64,000 nt of DNA. Source: Centropus unirufus. Lineage: Eukaryota > Chordata > Aves > Cuculiformes > Centropidae. The notes beneath the pieces are model-generated. The model was not told where the DNA came from. It did not search any database and saw only the letters and a list, made by a program, of their open reading frames with translations. Made by a program: the position numbers and the translations under genes. Below, in pieces: positions 13,501-23,053 of this stretch (the stretch's first letter is position 1; every line of letters begins with the position of its first letter). The stretch spans positions 248,001 to 312,000 of the forward strand of contig VYZI01000120.1 of assembly GCA_013397695.1 (NCBI GenBank), written 5' to 3'.

Positions 13501-13834
13501 AAAAAAAAAAAAATATTTTAGTGTCAAATAGTCAAAAGTCAGGCCTGGGGAGAAGAAAACAGAAGCCTGATCCTGTGGCCAACTGACATAGCTCCTTATT
13601 CGATCAAAAGAACCATCTGAGCGTTGCGGTTCCAAAGAACGAAAGAGAAGATCCAAAGGTGAGTGGTGAATTATGTTACTCCCCTTCTCCTGAAGACACA
13701 CTTGTTTTTCAACACACTCCACAAACTGCTTAAAAAAAGCAAAAGAAGCAAACAAAAACCCCAAAACAAAAACCACCACATAAGATAGAAATTCCTGTAC
13801 AAGAGAACGTTAGGGTTCTGCAGAAGTGTTACAG

Positions 13835-13894
13835 TTTATTCCTTTAAGGCATCTCATAAGAAACATTTTCATGACACAATTTTATTCCTTTAAG
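13835..13894 (-). terminator. Duplicated proximal poly(A) signal in the SMAD5 3' UTR
   Basis: The 14-mer TTTATTCCTTTAAG occurs twice, at 13835-13848 and 13881-13894. Each copy reads as CTTAAAGGAATAAA on the SMAD5 strand, giving two identical poly(A) hexamers 46 bases apart and about 1.7-1.8 kb after the stop codon. They are candidates for a shorter SMAD5 mRNA; use is unproven. Confidence 0.3.
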
Positions 13895-15616
13895 CTCATT
13901 TGTCACTTAGGTACCATATGATGCACAATTTCCACATTTCATTCAACAGAAGACACAAGAACTTGTGTACGCAATCAGTGTCTCAGGATTGCAGTGATTA
14001 ACTGCAACATACCATTTAATAAAGTATTTGCATTTTAGAGTTTCCAGCCTCTCCCCAAACACTGTCCCCTTTTCTGAAAGTGTATGGGAGAGGAAAAAAA
14101 AGGAGGGAGAGAAATAAAAAACTACAATAGGCCTTTTTCTACATGCAGAGAAGTTTTGATTATAATTCCCTTCTAATTCACTTACAGTATTTCTTCCAGC
14201 CTCCTTTTTCTTATTTAAAGGGGGAAAAAATGCATACATTATTTAACTGATTTCTTTTAGTGTTTAGTACAGTGTTTAAATTCTCTACTGAGTAATACAA
14301 CAGCACAGGCAACAGGATTCCTTACACGTGAGAAATTCCATCATCATGTTAATGCAGTCCTTCAAGTCCATAAAGGTGCCAACTACAGTAACGAGTCTAC
14401 TGATTGAATACCTGCCATCATGGCCAGGATCAAGACCACTGTTTCACATAGGCTACAAAGAAGTGATTATGTTTGGTCATTACCAACAGGTCTGTAATAA
14501 ATGACATGATTTGGAAGTAAAAGCTTCTGCATTCAGCAACTGATCTGCTAAGCCACTCAGTCTTCAGAGACTCAAACTCATACTGGAAGTGAATTAAATA
14601 CAGTGTAATCACTAATACTGCGTCATTTCTACTGAGACATTAGAAAGGCCTAACACAGATCAATTCCAGACAGGTAAAATAAACAGCTAGAACACCAAAA
14701 AAGAAAAAAAAGAAAAAACTTATTCCTTCCAAAAAGTAGTAAGCACTGCCATTTACAAATAGTAGTGTTCATGTTAAACTAGAGAAGGGTACCTAAAAAG
14801 AAATAGCCTTGGCAACCAAATCCAAATGGCATGAGTGTAAATTGAAGCAAAACAAGAATTACTACTCCAGAAATGTGCAGGATGTTTACTTTGTATCAAT
14901 GACTATTTAAAACGGTGGTTAAAAAGAGATATCACAAAACTGAAGTGGGAAAAGGCTAAGAACTGCTATTCTGCACTAATATACAGTGTATTTATGATAG
15001 CATTTTCCAATAGACAATACAAGTGTGTTCACACCACTCCAATATTTGTAAAAAAGTATATTTCATGTGTACACTTTAAAAAAATCACATTGTTCAATCT
15101 GAGGCAAATTAGCCACAATAAAGTCTAATTTTGCTTATGACAGATGTCAACCTTAAGATGTTATAACAACTATGCTAAAAATACAGCTTGCAAGCAGGAG
15201 CTGCACATGTTCAAACAGTTTCATAAACGTTAAAAAATATCCCAAACGATGATATGTATTTTTTTCTGAAGTCAGTCCTCATAATTTCTGTCCCAACAGG
15301 ACAAAAAGAAAGAATTTTTTTCCAGTTAAGACATATGCCTGTTTAAGTTCTAGGGGAAGGAGGGGAAAAAGTGTTCTGAATTTTTCAATAGACTTTTTTT
15401 TCCCTTAGGGCTCAACTGTCACTTAAGCATCACAAGAACAAATTGAAATGTAAAACTGATTGGCTACACACAATGGAATTGGTCACATAGGGATTAAAAA
15501 AACACCAGTTAAACCGTAAGATCCATTCTCCATTTAGCTCACAGTATCCACGCTGGAAGTTTCTCTAGAATTAGAACAAGTTCGCTAAAAATAAGGCTGA
15601 AGATAAAATTGCAGCA

Positions 15617-15760
15617 CTATGAAACAGATGAGATGGGATTAAGAGGAGAACCCATTTGTGTAAGTACTTTATCCAGCCACTGAAGGGGCCCATGAAGATG
15701 AATTTCTATCCAGCACGGGGTGCTCGTGACATCTTGTCGGTGATATTCAGCTCCCCAGCC
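15617..15760 (-). CDS. SMAD5: SMAD5 coding exon 6 (residues 419-465), L3 loop and SSVS tail
   Basis: The acceptor ends TTTTCATAG. The exon encodes the end of MH2 starting GWGAEYHRQDV, which includes the L3 loop that reads the receptor, and ends NPISSVS then TAG (complement of 15617-15619). The last two serines of SSVS are the BMP-receptor phosphorylation sites. Confidence 0.97.
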   Translation of the reverse strand, partial: GWGAEYHRQDVTSTPCWIEIHLHGPLQWLDKVLTQMGSPLNPISSVS

Positions 15761-18700
15761 CTATGAAAATGAACAAAAATGTTATCAAGTGGAGAATATG
15801 CTTGTCTTTCTAAATAACTGTACTGACAAGAAACAGGAAATCATGTTGTAAGATACTTCTCTGAAGGTAACTCCCAACCCAACAACAGTTCTCACCAGAA
15901 GGAAGAAAACTGAGGCTGGGAAGGAGGCACAGAGAAGCCCCACCTGGAAGCCTGAATCAAGTCCTGTCTGCCATAGACTTGAAGCAGTGACAGGAGCTCC
16001 TCTGAAGAGCTCCACTGCCGACACAAGCACGACTCCTGGCTATGGCCACATCTCCCTCCTGCTCCCCAAAACCACCCTCTCAAACCCAGCAGTATTTATC
16101 ATAACTGATAAAACAAGTTATCTTTTGAACAAGATGCAAGAAAAATTCCTGGAAGGCCCAGGTCTAGACTCCAAAATAAATCTGAACTGTACAGCGTCGT
16201 GATTAAAAATTCTGTTACTGTAGTGTTTATTTCATAAATTGAAATAATCTTTTTCTAATATTAATCTCTTTGAAGGAGTTTTTTTTCTGCAATGACAGGC
16301 TCCTCTCACTCTCTTAGTGGTTTTGTAGTTCACTTTGTTCCTTCAACTTTAGAGCATAAGCTCAAGTCTCCTTCAATAGAATTACAGTAACCACAATGAT
16401 TAAATCCCTGTCAGGAATAATGAAGTAAATAAATACGCAGCCAACATTCAATACAGCAATCTGTGCTTTTCCTTTCTTGCTTCAATTTCCCTCTCCCCAA
16501 ATTTAGAGCTTTAGCTCCCTAAATTTAGAGCTTATTGAAAAGATCAGGTCAAAAGAGCTTTGCTACATAGTTACAGTGCTCATGTAATTACTACTGACCC
16601 CCCAAATCCACAATAAATTTAAATGCCCCCCAAATAATTTGTATACCTTTACGAAACTCATCCGAATGGTGCACATTTTGGTGAGCTCATATACCGCTTC
16701 AAATCCATGATTGACAGACTGAGCTAAAAGCTGAGCAAACTCCTGATTGTTAAAAATTTTCAGACTGCACCCACTGGGGATCTTGCACACAGTCGTTGGA
16801 TGAAAGCCATGGTGGTAGTTGCAGTTCCTGCTCTGGACGAATATGCTGCTATCGCTTAAACACTCAGCATAGACCTCCCCACCAACATAGTAGAGATGAA
16901 CTCCTTGAAAACAAAGAGAAAAACATTTTGAATTATTTCAGCCCCCTTCCAGAACAGAGTACTTAATACTACTCCCCCTAAATCAGAAACAACAAATTAA
17001 GGTTTCTGGTTGAAGAGCTTTCCAGAAAAGCTCTTTTGCCCACACCGGAAGACACTTTCTCATTTTGAAGCACAGGAGACTTCATTGTGCGCTAGCCACT
17101 AGATGTCCTTCTCTCATCAATTACAGAATAAAATGAAAAAGCTACTTCTACATATCAGCAGCTACTTCAAGCTGTTCTCCTAGAGAACTTCTGCGGATTT
17201 GAAAACTTAAGTTTCATAAAACCAGTAGCTTCTGCCTGTGGCAATTCGAACAAAAATCAAAGCGCCTAAGAGAAGGGACAGTGTTAGACATGAATGAGAA
17301 AGTATATCCATACCACACTGATTTTTCAACATATTGTTATCAGGCAAAAGCTGCACAAAGTGCAATTAGTTGTGCAACTTAAATACGATCAGGCTTACAG
17401 ACCTTAAAAACCAACAGACCCTCCTTAATAATCTAGGGCCCCTAGATTTATCACATCTGCCTGGTTTCAGCCATGAACATTAGCTATTCCCTTGCTTTAT
17501 GTCCTGAAGCCAATACAATGCTATGCCACTCTGAAAATTAATACAGAAATTCTGCTGATCCTTTCAGGATCCAAACAGGGATTCTCACTGCTACTTCAGC
17601 TGAGATTGTCCTCCTTATCTGAGATCTCCCTTTCCCCCATCCACCACAGTCATGTGGTTGGGATACAGTTCAGTCTCCCTTGGAATACCCTGAGAATCCA
17701 CTGCAGCCTGTCCTGAGGTTTGCCAGATGAGGCTGCAGCAAGTCAACAGATGGAAGTTAATCTTTCAGACAGCAGCAACTGTCATGAACACTGATCCACC
17801 TGGGACTAAGGTAGAGCAATGGTTACAAAGAGAAATCATTGGTTTCGCAGCTGTCAGTAAATCCGGGATGGGCACGAATGTGTTTTCGCAACACAACCCT
17901 ATTTCTTTAAAAGGACAGGGCCTATCACTTGCTAGATAACTTCTTCCAGTTTAAGACCTTCTGAGAGAGCTCTGAAGAGGGGAACTGGATAACATAACAG
18001 ACTGAGAAGAACACAGCTACTTCAAAAACAATCCAATGCACAATTAGAAGTCACTTATGCTTTCAATGCAAGGATCGTACAGAAAAAAAAAAGCTTAGCA
18101 AACAGGATCAGGTTGTCTTGGGCTTTTTGCCTCCTTAGAACTAAAAGCCATGAATAAGTAGTATTTTAACCCAAACCAATCTTAACTGCTCTCGGAACTC
18201 TTTGCTACCAAGACTTGGTTAAAAAAAAAAGGGGACATTCCAAAAAGAAGCATGTTTTAAGACAATCCAAGCACATTCCATCAAAGATGAAGACTGTGCA
18301 TCTGTATGTGCTATCAGCCAAACAGTACGGGAAAACTAGAAGATCTTGCAAAACCTGCTGACTCCAGGAACCCCTCCCACACACATACACACCCCATGGA
18401 TTCACTCAGGCAAACGAGCCTTTGCAGCTCTGCATTAGCACTTCAAAGTCCTGTTGCCAACTCAGGCAAGACATTCGAACACGCTGTAGACAGCGGTGTA
18501 ATACCCTGCATAAGCAACAAAATCAAAATCTTTGATAGCCTGGGAAGTGGCCTGAATAATCTGATGTAAAACACAGATATAACATAGAATAATAGAAGCC
18601 CTGCAGTATGCTTCCTGATGCTAAACACCAAATTTGTCCTACAGATTGCTATTAACCAGGACAAGCACCGATGGCAATATAGTTTGGTTAGGAAGAGGTA

Positions 18701-21700
18701 AAATTCTATCTTCTCTGTAAGAAAAATATATGTGATTCCTAGACTAATGTGAATCAAACCATGCTTAAGTAAATTTTGTGCACATGCAGGAGAGGGAGAT
18801 AATCTACATCATAGATTACTTCTACTATTTTTATCTGAGAACAACAACTGTTGCCATATATAGAAACCAAGTGAAAAACATTCAGCTTGTTAATTGTGAG
18901 AAACACAACCATGCTTTACCTTTTCCAATATGTCGTCTGGTGTTCTCAATTGTTGAGTTGCGATTAACATTTGAGAGCAAACCTAAGCAGAACCTGTTTT
19001 TGTTATTGGAGGGATCTGTAAACCCATCTACTAAGACACTTGTAGAAGATGCATGAAAGGCCTCCCCAACACGATTGTTCAATTCGTAATAGACAATCGA
19101 ACACCAGTGTTTGGGTTCTTCATAGGCAACAGGCTGAACATCTGAAAATAAGCAAAAAGGAAATACCAGTTTCCAGAAATGTTAAAATTTGAAACTGTAA
19201 AGCAGGTCTTCCAAAAATATTAACAGATAATCAAAAGTTTAGTCTACAGTTATGATGGCAAGAACAGTTCTGATTAAGATCTTAATGATTTTTTACTTTC
19301 ATGCATTTTAGCTAGATGATGGATTTTATAATATTTCCCTATTTTTAACCTAATACTAAGCCAAAAGGCCCAACACAAAAAAAAAAGGGGGGGGGGGGGG
19401 GAGGGGGGGCGCATGTGGTATCAGGTGAAAGGATTCTGTCCCTTTTTAAAAAACATTGCTTTAATCCATATTTTGGGACTCTATTTTCAGAGACTTTGTG
19501 CATACACAATTCCAACAGCAGGCAAAGGTAGCAGAAAACACTAAGTGTGAGATATGTATAAAGTTCAACTTGTAAGCCTCACTGTGCACCTGAGACTTTA
19601 AAAGCAAGAGATGCAAATAAGCAAGGCAGGTTTGATTTCTGTTCTTTCTGTTGCAGCTCCAGTCTGCCTCAGATGACTGCTTCCACTGATAAACAAGGTG
19701 TACCACGCTGTTGAAAGTCAGTCATTCCATTTGGTCACGAGTTGTTACAAGCCAAACCATGTTAATTTTACACCACATTATATAGCTTACCTCTGGTAGA
19801 TATACTTGGCATGATCTGAGGGATCATTGTATTGCTTGTGTCCATAGACTGAGAATTATCCTGCCCCATTTGATCATCAGGGGGCATGTACGCAGGAGGC
19901 GGAGTATCAGCTACAAACAGGAGAAAATAATAAAACTGCATAAGCCTCCACAATTCAGAGTATTTACTTATTCATCCTACAGTTATAAACACACAAAAGT
20001 ACAAGAAATAGAGATATTAAACCATTTGGACCCATTTTCAAAGTAATATGAAGACAACCCAGCCAGGTGTCTTCACAGTAACCGCCTTGGACAGTTACAT
20101 TCCTACCTATGGAATTATTAAAAACATTCAACGCTTGAGGAAAACAGAAATGAACCTTTTACTTATTGCCTTTTTAATTTAGCTGAGCAAAGTGACTAGG
20201 TCCTACTTTTTGCCTTCCACATGAACATTAGCTCTCCTGCCAGCTCTCTTCCCCACATTCAAAAAGAAAAAAGCAGTGGAAGAAATAACTTTATTTGCCA
20301 TAGCATAATGAAGGCCTAAGCTATTTTTTTTGCTGCTTCTGTAGGCAGAGTTCATTGTAAAAGTGTGGATCTCTGCCCTCTGCCATCAGGCACAGTAGCC
20401 AGTAGAACCAACACGGCCATGTCCCCTATTTCAGAACTTCTCTCCAAACTCCATTAATGTATCCATACCAATGGTCACAGCCCTTACCCAAGAGGGATGC
20501 CCCACTTGATGGACATTCATTTTGTAGCACTGGGCAGCCAGAAAGAACAAATATGAGGTTGCAAAGCTTCTAGAAAAATATATCTTTTAATCTATTAACT
20601 TCTTGGCTTTTTAAACCACACCAATAACCAGACGGGCTCAAAAAGGCTTTTCCTTTGTTCCTACCAATTGTTTTTTACCTATTTTCACCCAAATTGGTTA
20701 AGTTCATACCAAAAAATTGCTCTATTTTTTCCCAGTGAAATTCCACACGTCTCTAAGAACAACATCAATAAACTTCTTGCTGGGCTTTTAAATCTCTTCC
20801 ATTTTATTGCAAAATATTCTTCTAAGTATGTATCACATATTCTACATTGAAGATGTGCAAAAATCACCCACCACTTAACTATCTGTGACAAAAAAAAAAC
20901 ATCTGGAAAAATAAAACTATAACACAACTCTGACCAGTGACAAAAGTAGGAAGAACACCCCCTAAAATACAAATAGAAAAGCAATTTACTGCAATTATCA
21001 GTTTCCTAAAGTAGTAAGTCACAAAAGCATGTGATGTTTTCATTAATTTTATTAGGGTGACATTGAGGATGTACTTACCCGGTAGCTGAAATGGGCTGGA
21101 TGGTCCAGAGCTGGCTGGAGAGCTTGGGTAAGTGCTGCTGGCTGGAGAAGGTGGATAGGGACTGTTTGGTGAAATGGAAAAAGGAGTGCTGTTGGGTTGC
21201 TGGAAAGAATCTGGAAACGTGGCGTTGTGTGGCATATGTGGTTCATTGTGGCTTAGGTTCCTGAACTGGACCAGAAGACTGTGCTGTGGATTGAATTCGC
21301 TATGTCTAGGCACTAACACTGGAGGTAGAACTGAAAAAAACAAAGAAGAGAATGGGAAATTGAGATTAAAAACTGAAATAGAAGGAAAGAGATACAAATA
21401 ATGCACTTATGAAAATTTCAACACTAGCTGGAGTGGAAAGGGGAATAGGGGCTTCTTCTGTCACTTTACCCGCACAAAAATCAGAGCAGAATCACACATT
21501 CATGCAACTGGAAGCAGAGCCTTTTAAAAAGAACAAAAACCAGTGCAGACGTGGCCCATGCTGTTTTAGGAGTTCAAAAGTCACTATAAGGGTACATTAT
21601 CAAATCAGGAAAAATGGAAATATGGCCTACAAAACTAGAGTCAAATGATAAAGATACATATAATCCTTTTTCACTGAAGACAAACAAAATCTATACTACA

Positions 21701-22840
21701 ACATAACAACTATAGTTAAGCAGGAGTTATAACTTCGACATTCCAGAGCACTAGAGCCTGGAACTGTGGTGCTACAGAACAGCACCTGAGCACGACAGGT
21801 GGTTGCAGTAGAGTTAAAACAATTCTGAGGAACAAGGGACTCTTCACCCTGCATTCCAGAGCAAGGTAATTCATCTCTCCCACTCCTAACCCCAATCCTC
21901 CTCACCTTCTGCCATGGCAGCATGCCTCAAGAGCAGCACAACAGAAACAACACAAATGTAGCGTCTACATTGCTCTAACCAATCATTACTCTTCTGTTCA
22001 GCTCTGCTCCCTAATAAGGGCGAATCAAGTAGGGGACACCGTACACTGAATGATTTCTTATCTCAATTCATGTTGCCAGCTGCCAACCTCCTTGCAAGGT
22101 CTGGGGTTTTTAAACAACTTCCTCAAAGAAACTTAAGATGTTGGTTACAACTTTTGTACTTTCTGATAAATGAGTTGGGCACTATTTTTAAGACAAGCAG
22201 GCTTAAGAGAGCGGTATGAGAAGTGTGATTTACCACAAAGAAAGTCAGCTAGTAAAGAATAGACAACACAGATGCCAAAAACCCCACCACAAAAGGATGT
22301 TTTGAACATTTCTCTTCCAAACTCCCTTGCACAAAAACCATAACTTGTTACGCAGTACTAGAGGAGGAGGAGGGAGTGAACAAGAGGACGTTTCTGGACA
22401 TTCTGTTCAGTTTATATACAGCCACGTTCAAGCATACCTGGGCTCTCCACCCTCTTATAGTGGTATGGATTGATGCAGACTTCCTTCTGTTTAGATCCAA
22501 AAGGAAATTCACAAATATCCAATGGCTTCAGCTCATGATGGCTTTGTAGATCAGGCCAACGCCAAACACGACAGTAAATTACATGGGGAAGGCCTTTTCT
22601 GTGAGAAACTTGAAGTCGGCCATCTAAAGAGCGGGGGATAGTAACGCACTTGCTGGGCTGTCCTGGACTGCTCAAGGCTTTCTCCAGTTCTTCCATAGCA
22701 CCCTTTTTCTTTTTCAGCTTTTTGACCAAAGCATCAACAGCTTTCTCTGCCCATTTTTCCTCTTCATCTCCTTGTTTCCAGCCCAACAGACGCTTGACAG
22801 CTGGGCTAGTAAAGGAGAACAAACTGGCCATTGACGTCAT
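15617..22840 (-). CDS. SMAD5: SMAD5, receptor-regulated SMAD (complete CDS over six exons)
   Basis: SMAD5 is phosphorylated by BMP type I receptors, binds SMAD4 and enters the nucleus to regulate BMP target genes. Joining - strand segments 22840-22438, 21330-21079, 19910-19791, 19141-18920, 16903-16647 and 15760-15617 gives 1398 bases, that is 465 codons plus TAG, the usual SMAD5 length. All introns are GT-AG; the first four fall in phase 1 and the last in phase 0. The MH1 domain (about residues 13-134) keeps the zinc ligands C65, C110, C122 and H127 and a basic DNA-contact hairpin near residues 72-82. The linker carries Pro-directed serine sites and a PPAY motif (223-226) for Smurf-type ubiquitin ligases. 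The MH2 domain starts at W271 and ends in SSVS, the receptor-phosphorylated tail. SMAD1 and SMAD9 are close paralogs, but the MTSMASLFSF start, the linker and the SMIM32 neighbour favour SMAD5. No disabling change was seen. Confidence 0.97.
15761..16646 (-). other. SMAD5: SMAD5 intron between coding exons 5 and 6
   Basis: This is a GT-AG intron of 886 bases. It holds a short direct repeat, AAATTTAGAGCTT, at 16499-16511 and 16521-16533. No other gene or repeat was seen inside it. Confidence 0.9.
16647..16903 (-). CDS. SMAD5: SMAD5 coding exon 5 (residues 333-418), central MH2
   Basis: The acceptor ends GTTTTCAAG and the donor is GTATAC. The exon encodes MH2 from GVHLYYVGGEVYAE to IRMSFVK. The 257 bases bring the frame from phase 1 to phase 0, so the next exon starts with a whole codon. 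Confidence 0.96.
16904..18919 (-). other. SMAD5: SMAD5 intron between coding exons 4 and 5
   Basis: This is a GT-AG intron of about 2.0 kb. I see no nested gene or mobile element. Short open frames here carry no recognisable domain. Confidence 0.9.
18920..19141 (-). CDS. SMAD5: SMAD5 coding exon 4 (residues 259-332), start of MH2
   Basis: The acceptor ends TATTTTCAG and the donor is GTAAAG. The exon encodes the N-terminal part of MH2 from DVQPVAYEEP through the HWCSIVYYEL strand to RRHIGKG. The 222-base length is a multiple of three. Confidence 0.96.
19142..19790 (-). other. SMAD5: SMAD5 intron between coding exons 3 and 4
   Basis: This is a 649-base GT-AG intron containing a long G-rich homopolymer tract (about 19387-19409). 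No gene was seen inside it. Confidence 0.9.
19387..19409. repeat. Poly-G tract in a SMAD5 intron
   Basis: An uninterrupted G run is followed by GA and a further G run, directly after a poly-A run. Such tracts are length-variable and prone to sequencing error, so the exact length is unreliable. On the SMAD5 strand it is C-rich. Confidence 0.8.
19791..19910 (-). CDS. SMAD5: SMAD5 coding exon 3 (residues 219-258), PPAY motif
   Basis: The acceptor ends TTTGTAG and the donor is GTAAGC. The 120-base exon encodes the end of the linker, including TPPPAYMPP, whose PPAY core (223-226) binds WW domains of Smurf ubiquitin ligases. It is a multiple of three, so skipping it would leave the frame intact and remove the PY motif. 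Confidence 0.96.
19911..21078 (-). other. SMAD5: SMAD5 intron between coding exons 2 and 3
   Basis: This is a GT-AG intron of about 1.17 kb with AT-rich unique sequence. No nested feature was recognised. Confidence 0.9.
21079..21330 (-). CDS. SMAD5: SMAD5 coding exon 2 (residues 135-218), linker
   Basis: The acceptor is TTTTTTTCAG at 21331 and the donor is GTAAGT at 21078. The 252 bases encode the serine/proline-rich linker, with several S-P sites (SPNSPYPPSP and PSSP repeats) that in this family are targets of MAPK and GSK3-type kinases. Phase 1 at both ends keeps the frame. Confidence 0.96.
21331..22437 (-). other. SMAD5: SMAD5 intron between coding exons 1 and 2
   Basis: This is a GT-AG intron of about 1.1 kb. 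No nested gene or mobile element was recognised. Confidence 0.9.
22438..22840 (-). CDS. SMAD5: SMAD5 coding exon 1 (residues 1-134), start codon and MH1 domain
   Basis: The segment begins with ATG (complement of 22838-22840) and ends CCCAG before the donor GTATGC. It encodes nearly the whole MH1 domain from MTSMASLF to KRVESP and leaves one base of codon 135. The frame upstream of the ATG is open for about 30 codons but contains no earlier in-frame ATG, so this start is secure. The lysine-rich run at residues 40-46 is the conserved nuclear-localisation-type patch of BMP SMADs. Confidence 0.97.
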
Positions 22841-23053
22841 TTGACACAAGTCTTCAAAAGGTTCGTTGAGTTTTGTCTGTTGGGTTTTTTTTTGGCTTAT
22901 CTGTTTTTTTGTCAAATAAATGTCAGTGTATACCAAAAGCAGCTGTTGACACCAATGAACTGTATTATTTCTTGGAGGCTTAAAAACGCACAGACAGATA
23001 TTAGCGATGAAGTCTTCACATCAGAAATAGTGATCGATTCATCCAATTTAGTT
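22841..23053 (-). other. SMAD5: Probable SMAD5 5' UTR part of the ATG exon
   Basis: A strong acceptor, TTCTCTTTTTACTAG, ends at 23054 on the - strand, with a branch-point-like TTGCTAAC just before it. From there the sequence runs uninterrupted to the SMAD5 ATG at 22840, which would give 213 bases of 5' UTR. Weaker AG sites nearer the ATG lack a good pyrimidine tract. The boundary is inferred. Confidence 0.5.
23016..23042 (-). other. Upstream ORF in the inferred SMAD5 5' UTR (8 codons)
   Basis: On the - strand an ATG at 23042 opens an 8-codon frame, MNRSLFLM, ending in TGA at 23018-23016. Its last codon is itself an ATG directly followed by the stop, so it nests a minimal start-stop pair. It lies about 175 bases before the main ATG and is relevant only if the exon boundary near 23053 is right. 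Confidence 0.35.

Larger units (their letters stand above)
10586..15616 (-). other. SMAD5: Probable SMAD5 3' UTR
   Basis: This AT-rich stretch follows the SMAD5 stop codon on the - strand and has no coding signature. It contains several AATAAA hexamers in the sense orientation and numerous A/U-rich patches typical of regulatory 3' UTRs. The distal boundary is an estimate based on the poly(A) candidate at 10586. Confidence 0.4.

Noticed and set aside
22841..22936. N-terminal extension of SMAD5 upstream of MTSMASLF
   Set aside because: The extension begins at TTG, has no ATG, and the known SMAD5 start is the conserved MTSMASLF at 22840.
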